From: SZUA-426 sp041666155
GTDB lineage: Bacteria; Spirochaetota; Spirochaetia; Treponematales; Breznakiellaceae
Length of the DNA: 9,191 nucleotides
Direction of reading: 5' to 3'
Assembly (NCBI GenBank): GCA_041666155.1
Contig: JBAYHM010000187.1
Span: 1-9,191 of the forward strand
Positions 1 to 5,081 of this stretch are shown here, piece by piece. Each line of letters starts with the position of its first letter. Positions within the stretch are counted from its first letter, which is position 1. A model generated the notes under the pieces. The model did no database searches and had not been told where the DNA came from. It saw only the letters and a list, made by a program, of their open reading frames with translations. The position numbers and the translations under genes were made by a program.

Positions 1-438
1 AGCGACGGAAATCCGGATATCCTCCGCGGCGAGGGCTTCATCAGGTAGCAGAACGCGCAAGATGGCCTTACCGGCGGCATCGCCCTCGACCACGGAGATT
101 TCTCGGTTTTTATAGAGAACAGCGTTGTGAAAACCCCGGTCCAGGCCCTCGAATTCGACCATGAAGACTGTTCCCGCGGGAAGGCGCGGACTCAGGGGCA
201 GATCGATACCGCCCGACGTGGCGCGGAGCTCTGCTGCGGGTAAAGAGGAAAAACCACGGGCCGTCCCGCCGAACCGCGCATAGGGAGGGTCAAAGACTAA
301 TTTCGCCGGAACGGCGCCGGATACGTTCCGAACGCCATCGGGGACCTCCGCGGCAGGGCTAAAAGCCCCGACGGCCGCCAGTATCGCCATTATCAGTACG
401 GACACGCCGGCGCGCTCACGTCTCGTGATGCTGATCAT
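1..438 (-). CDS. Exported protein of unknown function (partial, N-terminal 146 residues)
   Basis: The reading frame is open without a stop from the ATG at 438 down to base 1, so the C-terminal part lies outside the window. The N-terminus has a Sec-type signal peptide: a basic segment (TRRERAG, residues 5-11), a hydrophobic core (about 12-26) and a likely cleavage after SPAA near residue 30. The remaining visible part, rich in short hydrophobic stretches and glycine/proline, looks like beta-structure, but I recognise no family. The start is supported by GGAGGAAG just upstream. It begins 30 bases after the isomerase stop codon, so it is probably the next gene of the transporter operon. A secreted hydrolase that releases substrate for the transporter would fit, but that is only a guess from position. 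Expression as a protein is fairly sure; function is unknown. Confidence 0.75.
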   Translation of the reverse strand, partial: MISITRRERAGVSVLIMAILAAVGAFSPAAEVPDGVRNVSGAVPAKLVFDPPYARFGGTARGFSSLPAAELRATSGGIDLPLSPRLPAGTVFMVEFEGLDRGFHNAVLYKNREISVVEGDAAGKAILRVLLPDEALAAEDIRISVA

Positions 439-468
439 CTGCTTCCTCCGAAAAGGGGCCGCGCGACT

Positions 469-921
469 TTAACCCGCGTGGAATTCCCGCTCGTACGCGG
501 TAATGCGCTCAATCTTGGGAGTGGAGGGCCCATCCTTGAACTCGGAGGCCATAAAGGTCCGCAGGATGGCCTTAGCGAGTTCGGAACCGATGACCCTCGC
601 CCCCATCGTGATGATCTGGGCATCGTTGCTTTTTACCGCTCGCTCTGCCGAATAAGTGTCATGGCAGAGAGCGGCTCTGATGCCGGGTACCTTGTTCGCC
701 GTGATGGCCATGCCGATACCCGTGCCGCAGATGAGAACTCCCCGCTCCGCCTCGCCCTTTGAGACAGCTTCCGCGACTTTCACGGCTATGTCCGGATAAA
801 GAACCGGAAGCTCATCATGCACGCCGAAGTCGAGGACCTCGTGGCCATCCTCGACCAGAACTTTCTTGAGGATCTCCTTGAGCGAGAACGCGGCTTCGTC
901 GCAACCGATCACGATCTTCAT
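469..921 (-). CDS. RpiB/LacA/LacB-family sugar-phosphate isomerase with altered active site
   Basis: This 150-residue protein has full RpiB family length. It carries the N-terminal GCD motif (6-8), the C65-G-T-G-I-G loop with the catalytic cysteine, and N76-K-x-P-G. Enzymes of the family interconvert aldose and ketose phosphates in the cytoplasm. Aligned by eye with E. coli RpiB, several ribose-5-phosphate residues differ. The His after GCD is Glu9. The ring-opening His (H99 in E. coli, in RQHND) is Ser98. The two C-terminal arginines that bind phosphate are Pro132 and Lys136. It is therefore unlikely to be a housekeeping ribose-5-phosphate isomerase. An open-chain substrate such as a tetrulose phosphate, as for EryI/DerI enzymes of erythritol and threitol pathways, is plausible. 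The start is set by AAGGAG, which shares bases with the stop codon of the upstream phosphodiesterase gene, suggesting translational coupling. Confidence 0.93.
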   Translation of the reverse strand: MKIVIGCDEAAFSLKEILKKVLVEDGHEVLDFGVHDELPVLYPDIAVKVAEAVSKGEAERGVLICGTGIGMAITANKVPGIRAALCHDTYSAERAVKSNDAQIITMGARVIGSELAKAILRTFMASEFKDGPSTPKIERITAYEREFHAG

Positions 922-929
922 GGGTTCTT

Positions 930-936
930 CTCCTTA
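930..936 (-). promoter_or_regulatory. Ribosome binding site fused to upstream stop codon
   Basis: On the minus strand the heptamer TAAGGAG combines the TAA stop of the phosphodiesterase gene with the AAGGAG Shine-Dalgarno of the isomerase gene, 8 bases before its ATG. Ribosomes finishing the first gene would be placed directly on the start region of the second. The same TAAGGAG arrangement recurs on the plus strand at 6417-6423, between the dehydrogenase and the repressor genes. Confidence 0.75.
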
Positions 937-1785
937 CGCCTTCGCGCCGGACTGCCAGGCCTTCACCACCGCGCTGAAACGGGCCGGTTCGTCCGTAACG
1001 AACCAGCGGAGCCCGAGTTCCAGAAGGGCAAGGATATCCTTGTCCTCGAACTTCCAGGGAAGGACCTCAAGATCCACACCGGCCTCGGCGCAGCGCCGCA
1101 ACGCCGCGGAGATGAAGGCGGGAGGCACCGTATAGCGCCAATCCCCACCGGCCGGCCCATCGTTGAGGTGGAGCTGGATCTGATCAAGACCCTCAAAACC
1201 GGAGGCAGCCGACTCTTCGAATTTCGCCTCGATAGCCGCTTCAGTCCCGCCGCACCATTGCATGGATAGAACGCCGGGCAAAAGACGCTTGATCTCGACC
1301 AGATCTGCCCGCACCGGACCGGACACGTATACCCGTTCCGCGACCCCGTAGCGCGCGATAAGCGCGGCGAGCGACGGTAGATCGATGTCCTTCAGGTCGA
1401 GATAGGCGCGTCGGCTCGGCGCTTCGCGCATCGCGGCGAATACTTCCTCCAAAAGGGGAACGCGGGCCCCGGAGTACGCCGGGGAGAAGGCGTTCCCCGC
1501 GTCGAGGTCCCGTATCACATCCCAGCTGAGGCTTGTAACGTGCAGGTCGGCCAAGTGCGCAGGTACGGAAGTAGTGCGCTTGAGAGTCGGGTCATGGAGG
1601 CAAATCATCGTGCCGTCCGCCGTCCGCCGTATGTCCAGCTCGGGGATGCCGCCAAGCTCCCAGCCGTAGCGGGCGGAGATCATGGTATTGTCCGGGCGTT
1701 CTACCCCTCCACCACCCCTATGCGCCTGCCAGTAGACGGTCCCTCGCGGACCTTCGATGCCTTGCTGCGTCTTGTTGTCGGTCAT
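934..1785 (-). CDS. Glycerophosphodiester phosphodiesterase (GDPD family), cytoplasmic
   Basis: GDPDs hydrolyse glycerophosphodiesters to a glycerol phosphate plus an alcohol, using a TIM barrel and a divalent metal. The 283 residues show the family signatures in order: H22-R-G, P31-D-N-T, E49-L-D51-I-R, T55-A-D-G, H64-D-P-T-L-K-R-T-T, R108-V-P-L-L-E-E, Y128-L-D-L-K and the C-terminal WFVTDEP. Catalytic histidines H22 and H64 and metal ligands E49 and D51 are present. The usual PENT glutamate is Asp32, and the usual Glu of the LEIK strand, normally a metal ligand, is Asp130. There is no signal peptide, so it should act on imported diesters. The frame stays open upstream to an ATG at 1926, but that would overlap the permease gene. 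The ATG at 1785 has AGGAG eight bases away and follows the permease stop by 26 bases, so I chose it. Confidence 0.94.
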   Translation of the reverse strand: MTDNKTQQGIEGPRGTVYWQAHRGGGGVERPDNTMISARYGWELGGIPELDIRRTADGTMICLHDPTLKRTTSVPAHLADLHVTSLSWDVIRDLDAGNAFSPAYSGARVPLLEEVFAAMREAPSRRAYLDLKDIDLPSLAALIARYGVAERVYVSGPVRADLVEIKRLLPGVLSMQWCGGTEAAIEAKFEESAASGFEGLDQIQLHLNDGPAGGDWRYTVPPAFISAALRRCAEAGVDLEVLPWKFEDKDILALLELGLRWFVTDEPARFSAVVKAWQSGAKA

Positions 1786-1793
1786 GTTTCTTG

Positions 1794-1798
1794 CTCCT
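1794..1798 (-). promoter_or_regulatory. Ribosome binding site deciding the phosphodiesterase start
   Basis: On the minus strand AGGAG lies 8 bases upstream of the ATG at 1785, in the 26-base gap after the permease stop codon. It supports 1785 over the upstream in-frame ATG at 1926, which would add 47 residues with no family similarity. Confidence 0.8.
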
Positions 1799-1811
1799 AG
1801 CGTCAGCGGCC

Positions 1812-2657
1812 TCATCCCTTGATTCCGGTGGATGCGACGCCCGCGATGAATTGTTTCTGGAGGATGACGAAAAGCGCGATCACCGGAAGGGACACGAAAC
1901 AGCAGGCTGCCATGAGCTGGTTCCATGTCGTGCCGCCGTCGTCCGAGAAGACCTTGAGCGCTATCTGCACCATCCGCATCTTGTCGTTATTGATGATGAT
2001 CAGGGGCCAGAGAGTGCTGTTCCACTCGTCGATGAAGGAAAGGAGACCCACGGTAAGAGAGGTCGATTTGGCCAAGGGCAGGCCGATGGAGAGAAGGTAG
2101 CGGAAGTCGCCGCAACCGTCCATGGCCGCCGCGTCGGCCAAGTCTCTGGGCAATGTCATAAAGAATTGCCGGTATAAGAAGATGGAGAAAGCTCCCGTCG
2201 CCCCCGGCACAATCAAGGCCCAATAGGTGTTGACCCAGCCCAGCTGTTTCATGAGGAGGTATTTCGCGACGAGTGTAGTCTCATCGGGGATCATCATGGT
2301 GCCCAGTACCAGGATGAGGATGATCTTCGCTCCTTTAAACTTGTAGGTGAGCACGAAGCCCGCGAAAGCCGAGAGAAGTATTTTGAGGAGGGGTACGGCC
2401 GTGGCGACGAAGAGGGTATTGCCCATGTAGCGCGGCCAATCGGCCGCCGTCCAGGCCTCGACGAAAGAAGAAAAAACCGGGTTCCGCGGCCAGACGTTCG
2501 GAGGATAGGCGTAGACCTCATGAGAGTTCTTAAAGCCGGTCACGAGCATCCAGATCAGAGGATAGTTATAAATAACGACGAAGACGGTCATGGCGGCGTA
2601 GAAAAGTATTTGCCCGACCGAAAAACCCTTATTGGGCAGACTTTTGTTTCCGCTCAT
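1812..2657 (-). CDS. Carbohydrate ABC transporter permease, MalG/UgpE type
   Basis: This 281-residue inner-membrane protein has six predicted membrane segments, at roughly 14-36, 78-100, 105-126, 140-165, 190-215 and 245-270. The cytoplasmic EAA-type loop that docks the ATPase reads DAAAMDGCGDFRYLLSIGLPL, with Asp for the usual first Glu. Length and topology are typical of MalG/UgpE/LacG permeases of the CUT1 family, which import oligosaccharides, polyols or glycerol-phosphate compounds. Its ATG overlaps the stop codon of the preceding permease gene as ATGA, and an AAGGTG Shine-Dalgarno lies inside that gene. It would form a heterodimer with the upstream permease. The neighbouring UgpB-like binding protein and phosphodiesterase favour a glycerophosphodiester or polyol-phosphate substrate. 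The membrane protein alone does not reveal specificity. Confidence 0.94.
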   Translation of the reverse strand: MSGNKSLPNKGFSVGQILFYAAMTVFVVIYNYPLIWMLVTGFKNSHEVYAYPPNVWPRNPVFSSFVEAWTAADWPRYMGNTLFVATAVPLLKILLSAFAGFVLTYKFKGAKIILILVLGTMMIPDETTLVAKYLLMKQLGWVNTYWALIVPGATGAFSIFLYRQFFMTLPRDLADAAAMDGCGDFRYLLSIGLPLAKSTSLTVGLLSFIDEWNSTLWPLIIINNDKMRMVQIALKVFSDDGGTTWNQLMAACCFVSLPVIALFVILQKQFIAGVASTGIKG

Positions 2658-3565
2658 TGGTAGTGCACCTTTTTTTCGCCGACACGGAACTGCAGGACCG
2701 TGAATACGAGAATCAACAAAAAGACCGCCACCGCTATGGCCGAAGCGTAGCCCATGCGGAAGTTCTGAAACGCCTCTTTGTAGATATGCAGGACGAAAAC
2801 ATCCGTACTACGGGCCGGACCTCCCTGGGTCATAACGAGGGGTGAAATGGAGACCTTTAACGCCGCGATAATCTGTATCACGGTCACAAAGAAGAGGACC
2901 GGCGCGAGGAGGGGGAGCGTGATGCCCCAAAACTTCTGCCAAGGGTTCGCTCCGTCCAGGGTCGCCGCCTCATAATATTCAAGAGGTATGTTCTCAAGCC
3001 CGGCCAAGAAGATCACGGCGTTGTAGCCTACGCGTTTCCAGATGCCCACGAAAAGGATGGCGGCCATCGAGCCGCCGAGAGGATCGTTGACCCAACGCAT
3101 CCAGTGGGGCATGTCCCCAAGCTTCGCGAAACTGACGCTTATCAGGATATAGTTCAGGATGCCCGCCTGGGCGTTGAGAATCCACTTCCAAATGAGAGCA
3201 GCCACAACCATTGATATAACGACGGGGAGAAAGAGCATCACCCGGAAAAAGGATTTCCCGAAGGTCGCGTTCTTAAGGAGGAGCCCGGCAAGCAGGCCGA
3301 GGACGATGCAGAAGGGTACTGCCCAGAAAGCGTAGACGAAGGAGACCTTCACCGAATTCCAGAAATCCGGATTGGTAAACATCAAGACATAATTATTGAG
3401 GCCGATGAATTTAGGCGCTCCTAACATGTTCCACTTGAAAAATGAAACACCGAAACAGTAGAAAATCGAGAAATAATAAAAAGCTAAAATGATAACGAGC
3501 GATGGGGCGAGGGAAAGCCCGATGAAGGCGCCGCGCTTTAGTCGCTTCTTCGATAGTGGACTCAT
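2654..3565 (-). CDS. Carbohydrate ABC transporter permease, MalF/UgpA type
   Basis: This 303-residue inner-membrane permease has a basic cytoplasmic N-terminus (KKRLKRG) followed by six predicted membrane segments. The first is LAPSLVIILAFYYFSIFYCF. The EAA loop is well conserved (EAATLDGANPWQKFWGITLPLLAP), as expected for the CUT1 partner of a MalG-type subunit. The length matches UgpA-like proteins rather than the longer MalF. It begins 88 bases after the binding-protein gene, and a stable hairpin sits in that gap, so its expression is probably lower than that of the binding protein. A CCGGAG sequence shortly before the ATG at 3565 supports the start. The stop codon overlaps the next permease start by four bases. 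Family assignment is secure; substrate is inferred from context. Confidence 0.94.
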   Translation of the reverse strand: MSPLSKKRLKRGAFIGLSLAPSLVIILAFYYFSIFYCFGVSFFKWNMLGAPKFIGLNNYVLMFTNPDFWNSVKVSFVYAFWAVPFCIVLGLLAGLLLKNATFGKSFFRVMLFLPVVISMVVAALIWKWILNAQAGILNYILISVSFAKLGDMPHWMRWVNDPLGGSMAAILFVGIWKRVGYNAVIFLAGLENIPLEYYEAATLDGANPWQKFWGITLPLLAPVLFFVTVIQIIAALKVSISPLVMTQGGPARSTDVFVLHIYKEAFQNFRMGYASAIAVAVFLLILVFTVLQFRVGEKKVHYQ

Positions 3566-3607
3566 GCTTGGCTCCGGAACGCATAGCGCTGAAGAATGAC
3601 GAGTGAA

Positions 3608-3640
3608 CCCGCCCGGGAAAAAAGGATGCTCCCGGGCAGG
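3608..3640 (-). promoter_or_regulatory. Intercistronic hairpin between binding-protein and permease genes
   Basis: Read as minus-strand RNA, bases 3640-3630 pair with 3618-3608 to give an 11-bp stem (core GCCCGGGA/TCCCGGGC, one G-U wobble) around an 11-nt loop. No run of U follows the stem, so it is not a standard factor-independent terminator. Hairpins at this position, between a periplasmic binding protein and its permeases, commonly protect the 3' end of the upstream message and keep the binding protein in excess, as in malE-malF. That role is inferred here. Confidence 0.7.
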
Positions 3641-3653
3641 CCTTCCTGTAAAT

Positions 3654-4892
3654 CTAGCTGTTCTCCTTGATCACTGCTGAAGCCTTGGCGGAGGCCTCCT
3701 CAAGAGTGGCCTTCACATCGCTGTTCTGGAGCATGATCTTGTCCCAAGCTTCGTTGTAGATGGTCCGGATATTGAGGAACTGAGGATACCAGGTTTCGTT
3801 CTCAGGACGGATGTAACCGAGCTGGAGATACGTAGTGTTGTACCTTTTATCCTTTAGGAGAAGACCCTTGTCGAGATCAAGCTTTGAATCCTTGCGCGCG
3901 GTGAAGTAGCCCGTAGCTTCCGCCCATTTCGATTGGTTTTCCTTGGTTGTCATGAACTTTATGAAGTCCCAAGCCCCATCCTTCACTTTCTGAGGATTCC
4001 GTTTGAACATGTAGAGGCTACCCCCGCCGACGGGAACCGATTTCTTCGTCGCGGAGGGGAAGGGCGCCGTCCCCAGGTTGAAGGTAGCCGACTTGCCCCA
4101 TTTGGAGAGATTGACGGTGGAGTTCATCGCGATCGCGGCCTTCTGACTCAACAGAGCCGCGTCCGCTCCCTTATAGACGGCAACCTTTTCGTCGATCATT
4201 CGTTTGAAGAACTTGACGGCTTCGATGTGGGCAGGTTCGGTCCAGAGGACCTTGGAGTTGTCCTTGGCCAGCCATTCCGCGCCGAACTGCCAGACGAGAG
4301 CTTCGAGGATCCATCCCGATCCATAGTCGAGAGTTAGGCCGTAGGTGTCCGGGCCGAGCTTGGCTATCTTCTTGCTTGCCTCGTAGACGCCCTGCCAGGT
4401 GTCGGGGAATTTTTCGGGATCAAGACCGGCCTTCCGGAACATATCCTTGTTGTAGAACATGATCGGGGTCGAGCAGTTGAAGGCGATACCCCAGGTCTTG
4501 CCCTTATAGACGTTCGCCTGGAAGAGGGACTCGATGAACTGGTCGCGCTGAAAGGTCTTGTCCTTGGCGATGTACGCATCGAGCGCCTCGAAGGCTCCGG
4601 CATCGACTAACTGCGGAGCATAGACATGCGCTTGGTGAATGAGGACCGGCGCGTCGCCGGCGACGACCGCGGCGATGACCTTCTGAACGGATTCCTCGTA
4701 ACTGCCCGCAAAGACCCCCTCGATCTGGTACTTGGATTGCGAAGAGTTATACTCCTTGATCCTCGTCTCGATCGTCTGCTTGACGGCACCGCCGACTGAA
4801 TACCAAAAAGGTATTTTGATCGGCGTCTGGGCTAAGAGAGTCGAGACCGACGCTAGCGTGGCAAAGGCGCAGGCGACGAAAAATTTACGCAT
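3654..4892 (-). CDS. Periplasmic substrate-binding protein of ABC transporter, UgpB-like
   Basis: This 412-residue family 1 solute-binding protein has a signal peptide (MRKFF, hydrophobic core, likely cleavage at LLA/QTP near residue 21) and no lipobox cysteine. That suggests a soluble periplasmic protein in a diderm cell. By eye it resembles E. coli UgpB, which binds glycerol-3-phosphate and glycerophosphocholine. Shared features are IPFWYSVGG (27-35), AGSYEESV with Tyr65 and Glu66, FNCSTPIMFYNKDMFRKAGLDPEKFPDTW (138-166), a GGGSLYMF segment, and an IRTIYNE segment that aligns with the UgpB IRVIVDE arginine region. The start at 4892 has AGGAGG five bases upstream. An in-frame ATG at 4940 lies before the predicted transcription start and would ruin the signal peptide. 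It is the first gene of the operon. Binding of glycerophosphodiesters or a related polyol phosphate is likely but not proven. Confidence 0.93.
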   Translation of the reverse strand: MRKFFVACAFATLASVSTLLAQTPIKIPFWYSVGGAVKQTIETRIKEYNSSQSKYQIEGVFAGSYEESVQKVIAAVVAGDAPVLIHQAHVYAPQLVDAGAFEALDAYIAKDKTFQRDQFIESLFQANVYKGKTWGIAFNCSTPIMFYNKDMFRKAGLDPEKFPDTWQGVYEASKKIAKLGPDTYGLTLDYGSGWILEALVWQFGAEWLAKDNSKVLWTEPAHIEAVKFFKRMIDEKVAVYKGADAALLSQKAAIAMNSTVNLSKWGKSATFNLGTAPFPSATKKSVPVGGGSLYMFKRNPQKVKDGAWDFIKFMTTKENQSKWAEATGYFTARKDSKLDLDKGLLLKDKRYNTTYLQLGYIRPENETWYPQFLNIRTIYNEAWDKIMLQNSDVKATLEEASAKASAVIKENS

Positions 4893-4897
4893 GAATA

Positions 4898-4903
4898 CCT
4901 CCT
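4898..4903 (-). promoter_or_regulatory. Ribosome binding site of the binding-protein gene
   Basis: A perfect AGGAGG on the minus strand lies five bases before the ATG at 4892. It decides this start over the upstream in-frame ATG at 4940 and predicts strong translation, as expected for a periplasmic binding protein. Confidence 0.85.
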
Positions 4904-4912
4904 CATATATCG

Positions 4913-4933
4913 ACAGGCCATTACATGACCTGT
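4913..4933. repeat. 21-bp imperfect palindrome in the leader of the transporter operon
   Basis: ACAGGCCAT at 4913-4921 and ATGACCTGT at 4925-4933 flank a 3-base centre, with one mismatch in nine pairs. As minus-strand RNA it forms a 9-bp stem with one G-U pair and a GUA loop. It starts about five bases after the predicted transcription start. It could be an operator bound by a second regulator, or a 5'-end hairpin that stabilises the message. The sequence alone does not separate these two. Confidence 0.55.
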
Positions 4934-4944
4934 GAAGCAACTAC

Positions 4945-4972
4945 AGAATAGCATTGCTTTGCGCTTTGTCAA
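4945..4972 (-). promoter_or_regulatory. Sigma-70-type promoter of the transporter operon
   Basis: On the minus strand a perfect -35 TTGACA (4972-4967) is followed after 16 bases by a -10 TATTCT (4950-4945), which matches the consensus at four of six positions. Transcription would start near 4938 and give a leader of about 46 bases before the binding-protein ATG. The region upstream is strongly AT-rich. Confidence 0.7.
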
Positions 4973-5001
4973 ACAAAAAAGAACAATAATATGATTTATT
5001 T

Positions 5002-5048
5002 TGTTCGGTTGGTCCTTTAAAAAGTTGACATTGAAATAAAACCGAACA
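5002..5048. promoter_or_regulatory. Inverted GlpR-like half-sites in the divergent promoter region (candidate operator)
   Basis: TGTTCGGTT at 5002-5010 and AACCGAACA at 5040-5048 are perfect 9-bp inverted copies separated by 29 bases. They flank the plus-strand -35, and the second copy abuts the -10. The TGTTCG/CGAACA core equals the half-sites of the E. coli GlpR operator. There the two halves lie only about four bases apart, so this is not a classic GlpR site. A shorter inverted pair, GAACAA at 4981-4986 with TTGTTC at 5001-5006, and a TTCGAA core at 5059-5064 over the predicted start, may belong to the same cluster. The likely binder is the DeoR-family protein encoded at 6429-7241. Confidence 0.55.
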
Positions 5049-5054
5049 TATAAT
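5025..5054 (+). promoter_or_regulatory. Consensus sigma-70-type promoter of the dehydrogenase operon
   Basis: TTGACA at 5025-5030 and TATAAT at 5049-5054 both match the consensus at all six positions, with an 18-base spacer. Transcription should start around 5061, giving a leader of only about 20 bases. So strong a promoter in a catabolic locus implies a repressor, and the candidate operator half-sites overlap and flank it. Confidence 0.85.
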
Positions 5055-5068
5055 ACGTTTCGAACTAC

Positions 5069-5073
5069 AAGGA
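5069..5073 (+). promoter_or_regulatory. Ribosome binding site deciding the dehydrogenase start
   Basis: AAGGA at 5069-5073 lies eight bases before the ATG at 5082. It overlaps the alternative in-frame ATG at 5073 and so cannot serve it. This favours 5082, three residues shorter than the longest frame. Confidence 0.7.
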
Positions 5074-5081
5074 TGCCAAAT

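Noticed and set aside
817..1269. Plus-strand open frame of 150 codons across the isomerase/phosphodiesterase junction
   Set aside because: It spans the junction of two well-supported minus-strand genes and its translation has no recognisable domain.
1786..1926. N-terminal extension of the phosphodiesterase to an ATG at 1926
   Set aside because: It would overlap the permease gene out of frame by more than 100 bases, adds 47 residues with no GDPD similarity, and lacks the good AGGAG site seen before 1785.
3608..3640. Factor-independent terminator after the binding-protein gene
   Set aside because: The stem is strong, but on the transcribed minus strand no U-tract follows, and the permeases downstream need the same transcript.
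4893..4940. Longer start of the binding protein at 4940
   Set aside because: It lies upstream of the predicted transcription start, runs through the leader palindrome and the AGGAGG site, and would place 16 polar residues before the signal peptide.
5073..5081. Dehydrogenase start at the upstream ATG (5073)
   Set aside because: The only Shine-Dalgarno (AAGGA) overlaps this ATG, leaving no spacing, while it is well placed for the ATG at 5082.
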